From Methanobacteriota archaeon (GTDB lineage Archaea; Thermoplasmatota; Thermoplasmata; RBG-16-68-12), in NCBI GenBank assembly GCA_005878385.1, contig VBMN01000055.1:1-39086 (forward strand): a stretch of DNA of 39,086 bases. Direction: 5' to 3'. Position 1 is the stretch's first letter. Each line of letters starts with the position of its first letter. The notes under the pieces were generated by a model. It did no database searches. It was given only the letters and a program-made list of their open reading frames with translations, and was not told the origin of the DNA. Made by a program: the position numbers and the translations under genes. Shown here piece after piece: positions 6,593 to 15,684 of the stretch.

Positions 6593-9508
6593 GTGCGCGT
6601 CGCGGTCGTGTTCAAGGACCGGTGCCAGCCTAAGCGCTGCCACCTCGAATGCATCGCCTTCTGCCCTCCCCAGCGCACGGGAACGGAGGTCATCTGGATC
6701 GATCCCGAGACGACCAAGGCGGCGATCAGCGAAGAGACCTGCATCTCATGTGGGATTTGTATCCCGGCGGGTATTCCGATTTCGAGCTTGCACGGCGTCG
6801 TTCCCATTGAGGATGTGAAGGTCGGGGACCGAGTCCTGACGGACAAAGGGCAATATCGCCCCGTGAAGGGCCTTCTACATCGGTGGTACACCGGTCCGCT
6901 ATATCGGATTACGGCCACCGGTCAGCCCGATCCTCTCGAAGTCACCGAAGATCACCCTGTCCTTGCCGTGATTCGTCCACTGACCAAAGGGGGAAGTCGA
7001 CTACTGAAGGGCGTCGGCGTCCTCCGCTGGGTCCTCCCTCCGACTCTCAAGGTGGGAGACTATCTCGTAAAACCCCGAATTGTGGCTCCGGAAAGAGATG
7101 GTGTCTGGGAGGTTCCTATTCCTGTCAGCTACCGGGGAAAGAACCGCCAATCACTTTGGTCGGAGCAACTCGTCCAAGTGCCTTTGACTCCGGAGATCGG
7201 GCGACTCATCGGATATTATCTCGCAGAAGGCTCGGCCGACGATCGGCGTTTGGTTTTCTCATTTCACGTTCGAGAGCAGGCCTATCGGGACGATATACGG
7301 GCCATTGCCGACAAGTACTTCGGAGTTCGAGGAAAGGAGGAACAGAATACCGGAAAGGGGCGCAATGCTCGTTTCGACTCGTACCTCCTAGCACGAGTCT
7401 TCGGCTCGTTGGGTCACCGATGCGACGAGAAACGGATTCCTGGCGAAATCATGACGTCCCGTCGCGAGGTCCGGGCGGAGGTAGTCCGTGGTCTCTGGCG
7501 AGGCGATGGGTATCGCGATCCGAAGCGGAGCTATTTCAGCATCAGCACAACGTCGTCACATCTCGCGTATCAAACGCAGGAACTTTTGGCGAGCCTCGGC
7601 ATAGCGGCAGGAGTCACCAGCACTCGTCCGAAAGGCAAACGACGGGCTTACAACCTAGTCGTGACCGGTGAATTCGTGGCCTCGATGGCTCGACTCCTCG
7701 GACTCTCGTTTTCCGAGAAACGCAATCGGACAGCAAGTCACTATGTCATGGATGACGAATTCAGCTATGCCCCGATCCTGAAGATCAAGAAGAAAACCGT
7801 CCGTGATCTTCCAGTCTTCAACTTGGAAGTCGAGGAAGATGAGACGTACGTTGCCGCAGGCCTCACCGTCCATAATTGTATCAAGAAATGTCCGTTCGAC
7901 GCCATTCGGATCATCGGCCTTCCAGAGGCCCTGAAGGAAGATCTCGTCCACCAGTACGGCAAGAATGCGTTCCGGTTGTTTCGCATCCCGGTCCCGAAGA
8001 AGGGGGAGGTCATCGGTCTTCTCGGGCCGAACGGAATCGGCAAGACCACGTGCGTGAGCATGCTGAGCGGCGAGATCGCGCCGAACCTCGGCCACTATCG
8101 TCGGAAGAAACCGCACTGGGACGACGTGCTCGAATACTTCAAAGGGACCGAGGCGCACGACTATCTCGCGAAAATCGCGAACAAGGAACTGACGACCGCG
8201 ATCAAGCCGCAGTACGTCGACAAGCTGAGCAAGATCTATTCGGGGAAGGTGCGAGATCTCCTCCGCAAGATCGACCGCCAGGGAAAGCTCGGCGAACTGA
8301 CCGCCTCTCTCGAGCTCGGATCCTTCATGGACCGGGACATCGCACAGTTGTCCGGCGGCGAATTGCAGCGGCTCGCGATCGCGGCGACGATGCTCAAGGA
8401 TGCGGATGTGTACTTCTTCGACGAGCCGTCGTCCTATCTCGATATCTATCAGCGCCTGCGGGTCGCGAAGGTGATCCAGTCCCTCTCGAAGGAGAAGTAC
8501 GTCGTCGTGGTGGAACATGATCTGGCCGTGTTGGATTTCCTTGCGGACACGGTCTTCCTCATGTACGGAGAGGAGGGTGCCTATGGCATCATCGCGCAGC
8601 CCCGTCCCGTCCGGACGGCGATCAACGTGTACCTCGGCGGCTATCTGAAGGAAGAGAACATTCGATTCCGGGATCGGGAGATTCGATTCGATGTGCGTCC
8701 TCCTCGGGCGGCTTGGCAGGCCGATGTCCTACTGGAATTCGACGAGCTCACAAAACGGTACGAGGATTTCGAGCTCGTGGTCCACCCCGGCCAGCTTCGC
8801 AAAGGGGAGGTCGTCGGCGTCGTCGGCCCGAACGCGACGGGGAAGACGACGTTCGTGAAAATGCTCGCGGGGCAAGAGACTCCGACGTCCGGGGTCGTCC
8901 AAGGAAAGTGGCAGGTGTCGTACAAACCTCAGTACCTGGAAGCGGTCTACGAGGGGACCGTCGGCAATTTGATCCGGGAGGCCGTCGGCAAGAAAGCGGA
9001 TTCAGGATATTTCGAGACCGAGATCCTCCAGCCACTCAAAGTGAAGGGAATGCTCGAGCGAGACGTGTCCACACTCTCGGGCGGCGAGTTGCAGCGTGTG
9101 GCGATCGCCCTTTGCCTCGGTCGTGACGCGGACATCTATTTGCTCGACGAGCCGTCTGCCTATCTGGACTCGAACCAGAGGATGGAGGCGGCTCGGACGA
9201 TCCGTCGGGTCATGGAGAAAGAGTCTCGGACCGGTCTGATCGTCGACCACGATGTGTATTTCCTCGACATGGTCTCGGATAGCCTGATGGTCTTCTCCGG
9301 CGAGCCCGGCCGGCGCGGGATCGGCGAGGGACCGTTCCCGATGCGGGATGGGATGAATCGATTCTTGCGGATGGTCGGCATCACGTTCCGGCGCGACGCG
9401 GACACGAACCGCCCGCGGATCAACAAGCTCGACTCTCGGTTGGACCGCGAGCAGAAGTCGGCGGGCGAGTACTACTACGCGATCGAAGAAGCGGTGAAGG
9501 CCCAGTAG
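6593..9508 (+). CDS. ABCE1 / RNase L inhibitor (ribosome recycling ATPase) precursor containing an intein
   Basis: N-terminal ferredoxin-like domain DRCQPKRCHLECIAFCP plus split CISCGI^CIKKCP; two ABC domains (GPNGIGKTT, LSGGELQRLAIAATMLKDADVYFFDEPSSYLD; GPNATGKTT, LSGGELQRVAIALCLGRDADIYLLDEPSAYLD). 971 aa minus the 373-aa intein gives a 598-aa host protein. Confidence 0.95.
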   Translation: MRVAVVFKDRCQPKRCHLECIAFCPPQRTGTEVIWIDPETTKAAISEETCISCGICIPAGIPISSLHGVVPIEDVKVGDRVLTDKGQYRPVKGLLHRWYTGPLYRITATGQPDPLEVTEDHPVLAVIRPLTKGGSRLLKGVGVLRWVLPPTLKVGDYLVKPRIVAPERDGVWEVPIPVSYRGKNRQSLWSEQLVQVPLTPEIGRLIGYYLAEGSADDRRLVFSFHVREQAYRDDIRAIADKYFGVRGKEEQNTGKGRNARFDSYLLARVFGSLGHRCDEKRIPGEIMTSRREVRAEVVRGLWRGDGYRDPKRSYFSISTTSSHLAYQTQELLASLGIAAGVTSTRPKGKRRAYNLVVTGEFVASMARLLGLSFSEKRNRTASHYVMDDEFSYAPILKIKKKTVRDLPVFNLEVEEDETYVAAGLTVHNCIKKCPFDAIRIIGLPEALKEDLVHQYGKNAFRLFRIPVPKKGEVIGLLGPNGIGKTTCVSMLSGEIAPNLGHYRRKKPHWDDVLEYFKGTEAHDYLAKIANKELTTAIKPQYVDKLSKIYSGKVRDLLRKIDRQGKLGELTASLELGSFMDRDIAQLSGGELQRLAIAATMLKDADVYFFDEPSSYLDIYQRLRVAKVIQSLSKEKYVVVVEHDLAVLDFLADTVFLMYGEEGAYGIIAQPRPVRTAINVYLGGYLKEENIRFRDREIRFDVRPPRAAWQADVLLEFDELTKRYEDFELVVHPGQLRKGEVVGVVGPNATGKTTFVKMLAGQETPTSGVVQGKWQVSYKPQYLEAVYEGTVGNLIREAVGKKADSGYFETEILQPLKVKGMLERDVSTLSGGELQRVAIALCLGRDADIYLLDEPSAYLDSNQRMEAARTIRRVMEKESRTGLIVDHDVYFLDMVSDSLMVFSGEPGRRGIGEGPFPMRDGMNRFLRMVGITFRRDADTNRPRINKLDSRLDREQKSAGEYYYAIEEAVKAQ
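6758..7876 (+). mobile_element. Intein with LAGLIDADG/DOD homing endonuclease domain, in frame in ABCE1
   Basis: Starts C1 (CIPAGIPISSLHGVVPIEDVKVGDRVLTDKG), block B LEVTEDHPVLAV, DOD motifs LIGYYLAEG and VVRGLWRGDGY, block F/G VFNLEVEEDETYVAAGLTVHN followed by +1 Cys. 1119 nt = 373 codons; removal restores CISCGICIKKCP. Confidence 0.95.
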
Positions 9509-9515
9509 GCTGCAT

Positions 9516-10763
9516 TCACTCGGTCGAGACCAGACGTCCTTGGCCTTCTGCCGCCGGCTCTCCATCTTCGACCACCGATTCCCCGCGGAGGTACACCGTG
9601 TGCGGGAAGCAGGCTTCCATCTCCTCGAAGGGTGTCCACCCGCATTTGTATCGAAGACGTTTCGCGCGGATTCGCTCCGCGGTCCTCGGATCAACCACAA
9701 GGAGGTCGGCATCTCGTCCGACTTCGATGATGCCTTTCGCGATACCCAAGATTTCGGCCGGTCGAGAGGCCGTCGCGGAGACGAGACGTGCGAGGTCGAT
9801 TTCCCCGGCGCGGGTCCGGCGCATGAGAAGGGGGAAGGAGGTCGCGACACCCGGGAGACCGGCCGGAGCCTCGTCGAACGGGACGCCCTTCTCGTCGAGT
9901 GTGTGGGGCGCGTGGTCGCTCGCGATGGCGTCGATTCGGCCGGCTCGGAACGCGTCCCACAGAGCCTCGCGATCCACGGGCAATCGGAGCGGAGGATTCA
10001 CCTTTCCGCGCGCCCCGATCGGCCTAGACGTGTCGAGGAAGAGATGATGGGGAGTCACTTCACACGTGGCTCCCGATGGAACCGCGTCCAGGGCTTCGAC
10101 GCACGTTACGTGCGCGATGTGGATCCTCGCTTCCCCGCGACTCGAAGCGAGCCAATGGAGCGCGCTTGACTCCGCGGCCTTTGGTCGCGCCGCGGAGTAG
10201 TCCTCGAGGCCGCGGACCTTCCCTCTCATGAACTGACGTGGGTCCTCCGCATGGACGACGACGAGCTTCCGCGAGGTCTGCGCCCCGCGCAAAATGCCTT
10301 CCAGCTCCCCTGGTCCGACCTGGAGAGCCCCGGTCGACTCGGCCATGTACGCCTTGAATGCAGCGGCCTCTCCCAGTCGAGTGACCGCCTCCTCGGACCT
10401 CGGCGCCGCGTACAGCACGTAGTCGACTGCACCGCGTCCCCGCAGGGCCGCGACCTTCTCCTCGTAGGCCAGGCGGGACGTGACCGGCGGTGCCGTATTC
10501 GGCATCTCCGCGATCGTGGTCACGCCTCCCATGGCGGCGGACCTCGTGCCGCTTGGGAAGTCCTCTTTGTCCGTGAGGCCCGGATCCCTCATGTGGACGT
10601 GGAGATCCACACATCCTGGCAGTATTAGCGAATCGCCATGGTCGACTTCCTCGTCTCCTCGGAGGGACTTCTTGACCGCGACGATCTTGCCGTTCTCGCC
10701 GATCCCCAGGCTCAATGCGTCCAGCCGGCCTCGGAAGAACACCCGGCCTCTAATGACCCGCAC
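9516..10763 (-). CDS. pyrC: Dihydroorotase
   Basis: LPGCVDLHVHMRDPGLTDKEDFPSGTRSAAMGGVTTIAEMPNT...AIASDHAPHTLDEK. Likely GTG start at 10763 overlapping the upstream gene stop at 10750. Confidence 0.9.
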   Translation of the reverse strand: MRVIRGRVFFRGRLDALSLGIGENGKIVAVKKSLRGDEEVDHGDSLILPGCVDLHVHMRDPGLTDKEDFPSGTRSAAMGGVTTIAEMPNTAPPVTSRLAYEEKVAALRGRGAVDYVLYAAPRSEEAVTRLGEAAAFKAYMAESTGALQVGPGELEGILRGAQTSRKLVVVHAEDPRQFMRGKVRGLEDYSAARPKAAESSALHWLASSRGEARIHIAHVTCVEALDAVPSGATCEVTPHHLFLDTSRPIGARGKVNPPLRLPVDREALWDAFRAGRIDAIASDHAPHTLDEKGVPFDEAPAGLPGVATSFPLLMRRTRAGEIDLARLVSATASRPAEILGIAKGIIEVGRDADLLVVDPRTAERIRAKRLRYKCGWTPFEEMEACFPHTVYLRGESVVEDGEPAAEGQGRLVSTE

Positions 10764-11439
10764 GCGCCGCCTCCATCTTCCGGCGCACGACGGGCCCCCG
10801 CGGATCCACTTCGGCGAAGACCTCCGCCTGGAACGTGTAGACCCGCGTGGTCGGATCGAGCCACGCATCGGCGAGCAAGCCCGCCTTCATGCAGGCCTGG
10901 GAGAGGAAGTCCGCCGGATCGAAGTTCTCTTCGACCGCCACCTGGGGGAGCAGGATCCCGCGATAGGATCCTTGGGCGATGCTCAGGCCGTCCACTCCGA
11001 TCGTGACGTGAGCCGGCATCTCCTTCGGCTTCTTCACCTCAATGAGTCGCGGTGGCGTGAGGATGCTCACCTCGACCGTGACACGGTCCCACTCGTCCGG
11101 TTGCATGGGCGGGAACCGCGGGTCGTCCGTCGCCGCGGCTTCGGCCGCCTTCTCGATCGTCTTTGCCAAGGGGAAGAAGGGCTGCGGATAACCGATGCAT
11201 CCGCGCAGCTCGCCCTCGGGATGGCTGTTGATTGTCACAAACGCGCCCGCTTTTTCCTCGAATCGAGCGGGCACCTCGAAGGGCCTCATCGGTCGTGCCA
11301 GGAGTCGAGCTTCGATTGCTGCGCATGCGATTTGCACGGCGAGCTCGCCTTCCGAATCGGCGTAGCGCATCGCCTCGAGAACTAACGAACGCGCCTTAAC
11401 ATTGTCGGCGCCGTTCTCCTTGGCGGCGAGATGACACAA
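10750..11439 (-). CDS. AMMECR1 family protein
   Basis: GAFVTINSHPEGELRGCIGYPQP...LPQVAVEENFDPADFLSQACMKAGL. Exact start uncertain. Confidence 0.9.
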   Translation of the reverse strand: MCHLAAKENGADNVKARSLVLEAMRYADSEGELAVQIACAAIEARLLARPMRPFEVPARFEEKAGAFVTINSHPEGELRGCIGYPQPFFPLAKTIEKAAEAAATDDPRFPPMQPDEWDRVTVEVSILTPPRLIEVKKPKEMPAHVTIGVDGLSIAQGSYRGILLPQVAVEENFDPADFLSQACMKAGLLADAWLDPTTRVYTFQAEVFAEVDPRGPVVRRKMEAARAGH

Positions 11440-11479
11440 ACCTTTATCGGATTCAACCCCTCATTCAGCGCGGACCGAA

Positions 11480-12013
11480 ATGCGAGCGCGCATCCCTGTC
11501 GTTGAGATTATGACAGCCAAGCCGGTCACGATCGCCGCCGGGGCCACGGCGGCCGAAGCGGCGAAGGTGATGCGGGAGAAGGACATCGGAAGTCTGGTCG
11601 TCGTCGATCGCGGCAACCCGACGGGCATCGTCACGGAGAGAGACCTCGTGACCAAGGTCGCCGCGTCGGACCTCCAACCCAGCCGGGTCTTCGTGAAAGA
11701 CATCATGACTTCGCCCGTGGTCGCGGTCCACCCACACGAGGAGGTAGCGGAAGCCGCGAAGCTGATGTCCCAGCGCAAGATCCGACGGCTGCCCGTCGTC
11801 GAGGAGGGGAAGCTCGTCGGCATGGTCACGGAAAACGACATCATTCGGATTTGGCCGACGCTCATCGAAGTGACGCGGGAATTCGACCGCGCCGGCCTCG
11901 AGTCGCAATTCGCGAAGGGCATCGAAGGCCACTGCGAAGCCTGTGGCGTGTACTCGACGAACTTGATGTGGGACCGCAACTTGCTCGCGTGTCCCGAGTG
12001 CCGCGGCGGTTGA
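11480..12013 (+). CDS. Tandem CBS domain protein with C-terminal zinc-ribbon-like CxxC...CxxC
   Basis: IMTAKPVTIAAGATAAEAAKVMREKDIGSLVVVD...IMTSPVVAVHPHEEVAEAAKLMSQRKIRRLPVV; C-terminal HCEACGVY...LLACPECRGG; TATA ctttatc upstream. Confidence 0.88.
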   Translation: MRARIPVVEIMTAKPVTIAAGATAAEAAKVMREKDIGSLVVVDRGNPTGIVTERDLVTKVAASDLQPSRVFVKDIMTSPVVAVHPHEEVAEAAKLMSQRKIRRLPVVEEGKLVGMVTENDIIRIWPTLIEVTREFDRAGLESQFAKGIEGHCEACGVYSTNLMWDRNLLACPECRGG

Positions 12014-12088
12014 ACCCGCACACCTTCGGATGGCCGAAAATAACCAGCGCGGAACCTTTATAGTCCTTTTCCAGGTTCGTGCGGCCCA

Positions 12089-12496
12089 GTGCCCCGCTCC
12101 GTGAAGGTCTCTCAGCAGGAGCTCGACTCGATCCGGAAGCTGTACGAGAGCGTGATGTCGTATGCCTGCCACGGATTGTTCTTCCGCGAAGGGATGGTCT
12201 TGGCGGAGGACGTGACCCGCAACCTGCCGCTCGGCGAGGATCCGCTCGAGGCCGGGAAGCAGGTGATCCTAGAACGGGGCTGGGCGGAGGATGTGCTCTT
12301 CACCGACTCGGGCGCGCGGGTCCGCGGCTCGATCGAGGCCATGCCCGGGTCCGACATGGAGACGTGCCATCGCCTCCGCGGGATCCTCTCGAAACTTCTC
12401 GAGGCGAAGACGAAGCATCGGGTGCGTCTCGCCGAAGTCGAGTGCGTGAGCACCGGTTCCCGGGAATGCGTGTTCGAACGGGAGGCGGGCGCGTGA
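12089..12496 (+). CDS. Small V4R-like domain protein
   Basis: LYESVMSYACHGLFFREGMVLAEDVTRNLP...VRLAEVECVSTGSRECVFERE; TATA ctttatag about 27 nt upstream. Confidence 0.55.
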   Translation: MPRSVKVSQQELDSIRKLYESVMSYACHGLFFREGMVLAEDVTRNLPLGEDPLEAGKQVILERGWAEDVLFTDSGARVRGSIEAMPGSDMETCHRLRGILSKLLEAKTKHRVRLAEVECVSTGSRECVFEREAGA

Positions 12497-12849
12497 CCGT
12501 CTTGCAGGAGATGATGCATGCGCTTCGGTCCGTGACGAAGGCGGAAGCCGTGGCCGTGATCAACCGAGATGGGGCGGTCGTCGCCACCGAACTGCCGAGC
12601 GGCGTCTCTCAGGAGACCTTCTCGATCATGTGCGCCGCGATCCTTGGCGCCGGAATGACGGCCGCGACGGAACTCCGGCATGCCGCCCCGCATCGCATCG
12701 TGCTCGAATCGGAGGACGCGACCTTCCTTATTCAGGAGGTCGGACGTCGCGCGATGCTCGTGCTCGTCGTCCCTCCGGAACGTCGTCTCTCCGACCTTGA
12801 CGCGGCGGTAGAACGTTTCACACAGGCCGCTGCGAAAGATCTCGGCTGA
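12493..12849 (+). CDS. Roadblock/LC7 domain protein
   Basis: GTG at 12493 overlaps the preceding stop (GTGA): VTVLQEMMHALRSVTKAEAVAVINRDGAVVATELPSGVSQETFSIMCAAILGAGMTAATEL. Confidence 0.75.
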   Translation: MTVLQEMMHALRSVTKAEAVAVINRDGAVVATELPSGVSQETFSIMCAAILGAGMTAATELRHAAPHRIVLESEDATFLIQEVGRRAMLVLVVPPERRLSDLDAAVERFTQAAAKDLG

Positions 12850-12893
12850 TTCATCCGGGAAGTCTTTTTGAGTCCTCGCTCCTTGGCGTGTGC

Positions 12894-12966
12894 GGGCCCG
12901 TGGTCTAGTGGCTATGACGCGACTCTTACAAAGTCGAGATCGTCGGTTCGATTCCGACCGGGCCCA
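12894..12966 (+). tRNA. tRNA-Val (TAC)
   Basis: GGGCCCG acceptor pairs with CGGGCCC; D-arm TGGTCTAGTGGCTATGAC; CGACT-CTTACAA-AGTCG anticodon arm; T-arm CGGTTCGATTCCG; discriminator A. Confidence 0.93.
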
Positions 12967-12989
12967 TGGCGCCATGTATCGGAGGAGGT

Positions 12990-13331
12990 CTACACGTGAC
13001 GTCGAAACACGAGACCGAGGGCACGTCGGTACAGAGGCAGACCGACCGAGCACGCCAAGGTGGACAGGACCGAGCCGAGGCCGAGTGCGAGGGCCGGGGG
13101 CAGATACCGCAAGAAGTAGAGCCCGGATCCCGCGATGCCGACGAGCCATAGGCCCGCAAGTGCGAACAGAGTCGGCCGGAGGACGAGGATCCCCATCAAG
13201 AGGGCCGTAAGGATCGCTGCCAAATATCCGAGCGCTTCCGCCGGAAGCCTCAGTACGATTCCTCCCCATGCGAGGATGGGGCTCTCCATGGCGACCAGGA
13301 GCAGGAATCCCAGTTTCCATTTCCAGCGCAT
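12990..13331 (-). CDS. Small polytopic membrane protein (about 4 TM), unknown function
   Basis: MRWKWKLGFLLLVAMESPILAWGGIVLRLPAEALGYLAAILTALLMGILV... Confidence 0.6.
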   Translation of the reverse strand: MRWKWKLGFLLLVAMESPILAWGGIVLRLPAEALGYLAAILTALLMGILVLRPTLFALAGLWLVGIAGSGLYFLRYLPPALALGLGSVLSTLACSVGLPLYRRALGLVFRRHV

Positions 13332-13340
13332 GGGCCGACC

Positions 13341-14111
13341 TCACTGCCGATAATCTTCGGGGCGGAATCCCAGGTCGACCCGAATGTCCCGGAGACGACC
13401 CAGATGGGTCCCGTCGAGCAAATGGATTGAAGCGTCGTTGACCCGCACGAGTTCTTCGTCGAACAGCGGTCCGAGGAACCGCGCGCGGATGTCGTTTACC
13501 GGCATGCCGCCGCAGAGCTCGTTGAACGCCGGTACGACGATCGCCTCCTTCGGCAGTTTCGGATAACGCCGGTGCTTGCGCAGGAACGGGACGCGCATCC
13601 AGCATGGCACGATCTGTCGGTGGCCCATCGCATCTCGGAACGCGGCCGCGGGATGGTTGTGTCCCATGACAAGGACCTTCGCGTCCATCACTTTCTTGTA
13701 CGGCCATGCGTGCCCATGGCAAAAGCCGGTGTCGTCGAGGCGGAATCCGTATGCCGGTTTGAAGCGGACGTTGCGGGGCACGATGTGTTTCAACAGGCCG
13801 TCATGGTTGCCTTGCGCGATGTAAATTTCCCGGAAGGAGGACGCGAGGTCCCGGAAGAACACATACACGTCCCGCCGCTCCCGGGACGCCATCTTCGGGA
13901 CCAGGTGCTTCACATCGCCGAGGATGATGATGCGACTCGCCCCGCGGCGGGACGCAATCTCCGCGAGTTTGCGCCCCATCGCCTCCGCCCGGCTCGGAAT
14001 GTGGATTCCCTTTTCTCGCAGCTCCTCCTCGAGTCCGATATGGAGGTCCGCGACGACGAGCGCGTCGTCCGCCATGAGGACCGGTTCATCCGGGATCGGT
14101 TCGAGGTCCAC
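13341..14111 (-). CDS. Archaeal metallophosphoesterase (MJ0037-like)
   Basis: LVVADLHIGLEEEL..., IILGDVKHLVP, AQGNHDG, CHGHAWPYKK, VMGHNHPAA. Confidence 0.88.
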   Translation of the reverse strand: MDLEPIPDEPVLMADDALVVADLHIGLEEELREKGIHIPSRAEAMGRKLAEIASRRGASRIIILGDVKHLVPKMASRERRDVYVFFRDLASSFREIYIAQGNHDGLLKHIVPRNVRFKPAYGFRLDDTGFCHGHAWPYKKVMDAKVLVMGHNHPAAAFRDAMGHRQIVPCWMRVPFLRKHRRYPKLPKEAIVVPAFNELCGGMPVNDIRARFLGPLFDEELVRVNDASIHLLDGTHLGRLRDIRVDLGFRPEDYRQ

Positions 14112-14173
14112 GATCGCTCGAAGGGACGGGTTCGCTTAATAACTGTGCGGGCGGACCGAGAATTCGTCGAGGG

Positions 14174-15610
14174 TCAGAGGAACTTTGCGAGGACCCGTCC
14201 GAGCTGGTTCGCAACGTCCACGGAAGTGAGGCCATAACTTTTGTCCTCGAAGGCGAGGTCTCCCGCCATCCCGTTCGTGAACGCCGCGAGCCGCGCCGCA
14301 TCGTACAGCGCCATCCCCTTCGCAATGAGTCCCGCGGTGAGACCGCAGAGGACATCGCCCGTCCCACCCGCCGTCATGCCCGGGTTCCCGGTGTAATTGA
14401 ACTTGAGCCGCGCCCCGTCCGTGACGAGGTCCACATGCCCCTTCAGGAGGATCGTGGCCCCGAGAGCCTTGGCCGTCTCGCGGACGATGTCCGCCCGCTC
14501 CTCCGGGCCGTCCGGTAACGACTTGCCGGAGAGGAGTTGGAACTCGCGGGAGTGCGGAGTGAGGACCGCCTTCTTGCCGGCGAGGCACTTCGGATCCGCG
14601 GCCACCGCCTTGATCGCATCCGCGTCGAGGACCATCGGAAGCTGCAGGCCCCGTACGACCTCTCGGATCGCTTCGAGTGTTCCGCTCGCATCCCCCAGGC
14701 CCGGTCCGATGGCGACGGTGTCCACGCGCGCGGTCAGTTCGAGGATCTGACGGAGGTCCTCGCGCAAGAGGCGATGTCCGACGAGGGGATGCACGATGAA
14801 GGTCGGCGAATACGAGGCGACGACGGTCGCGGCCGACGCCGGTGTCGCGATGTGGACCAGGTCGATGCCGATTCCGAGGGCCCCGAATCCGACGAGGGCA
14901 GGTGCCCCCGTGTACGGACCACCGGCGACGATGAGGAGACGGCCGTTTTCACCTTTGTGGCTCGTGGCCCTCGGGACCGGATAGAGAAGGAACTCGCCGG
15001 GTCCGATCATCGTCGTCACTTTCGATGGGATACCGATATCCACGATGCGAATCCTGCCGCTGTTGTCCGGCGACATCCCTTCCTTCATGTCATGGAGAGC
15101 GACCGTCACGGTCGGCCGGACTATGAGGTCGGTCCCGAATCCGCTCGGGACGTCGACGCTGAGGATCGGCTTGCCGGACCCGTTCAACTGCCGCACCAGG
15201 GAGGCGAACGGCTCCCGGAGGCTCCCTTCGGCCCCGATGCCCAAGAGCGCGTCGACGAGGACATCGGCTTCGGCAATGGCCTGTTCGCTCCGGTCCAGTC
15301 CCGCGAGGATTTGCACATCCCTCACGCGTTCGAAATTCGTTTGCGCTTCCTTCGTGTCGAACTGGTCGGGGGAGCGGGCGAGCAGGACGGTCACGCGCGC
15401 CTCCTTCGACAGATGGCGTGCAGCCACAAGGCCGTCTCCGCCGTTGTTCCCGGTACCGCACAGGACGAGGACGTGTTTCCCCGCCGTACCAAATTCCGTC
15501 CGAGCGACCTCGGCGACGGCCTTCCCCGCGGCCTCCATCAGGTCGAGCGTCGAAATGCCGAAGTATTGGGCGTTCCGATCGAGGACGCGCATCTCCATCG
15601 GAGAGATCAT
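14174..15610 (-). CDS. nnrDE: Bifunctional NAD(P)H-hydrate epimerase / ADP-dependent dehydratase
   Basis: CGTGNNGGDGLVAARHL (NnrE) and AIGPGLG, LDADAIKAV, LTPHSREFQLLSG, NYTGNPGMTAGGTGDVLCGLTAGL (NnrD). Confidence 0.92.
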   Translation of the reverse strand: MISPMEMRVLDRNAQYFGISTLDLMEAAGKAVAEVARTEFGTAGKHVLVLCGTGNNGGDGLVAARHLSKEARVTVLLARSPDQFDTKEAQTNFERVRDVQILAGLDRSEQAIAEADVLVDALLGIGAEGSLREPFASLVRQLNGSGKPILSVDVPSGFGTDLIVRPTVTVALHDMKEGMSPDNSGRIRIVDIGIPSKVTTMIGPGEFLLYPVPRATSHKGENGRLLIVAGGPYTGAPALVGFGALGIGIDLVHIATPASAATVVASYSPTFIVHPLVGHRLLREDLRQILELTARVDTVAIGPGLGDASGTLEAIREVVRGLQLPMVLDADAIKAVAADPKCLAGKKAVLTPHSREFQLLSGKSLPDGPEERADIVRETAKALGATILLKGHVDLVTDGARLKFNYTGNPGMTAGGTGDVLCGLTAGLIAKGMALYDAARLAAFTNGMAGDLAFEDKSYGLTSVDVANQLGRVLAKFL

Positions 15611-15684
15611 CGTTCGCGGATTCGGCCCTCGCTAGTTAAACATTGTCCGCGAGATTAAGAACGGTCCCACGTTTCCCCGGCGCG

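Noticed and set aside
12112-13722. 536-aa minus-strand ORF
   Set aside because: Spans a tRNA and several well-supported genes in other frames; low-complexity shadow translation.
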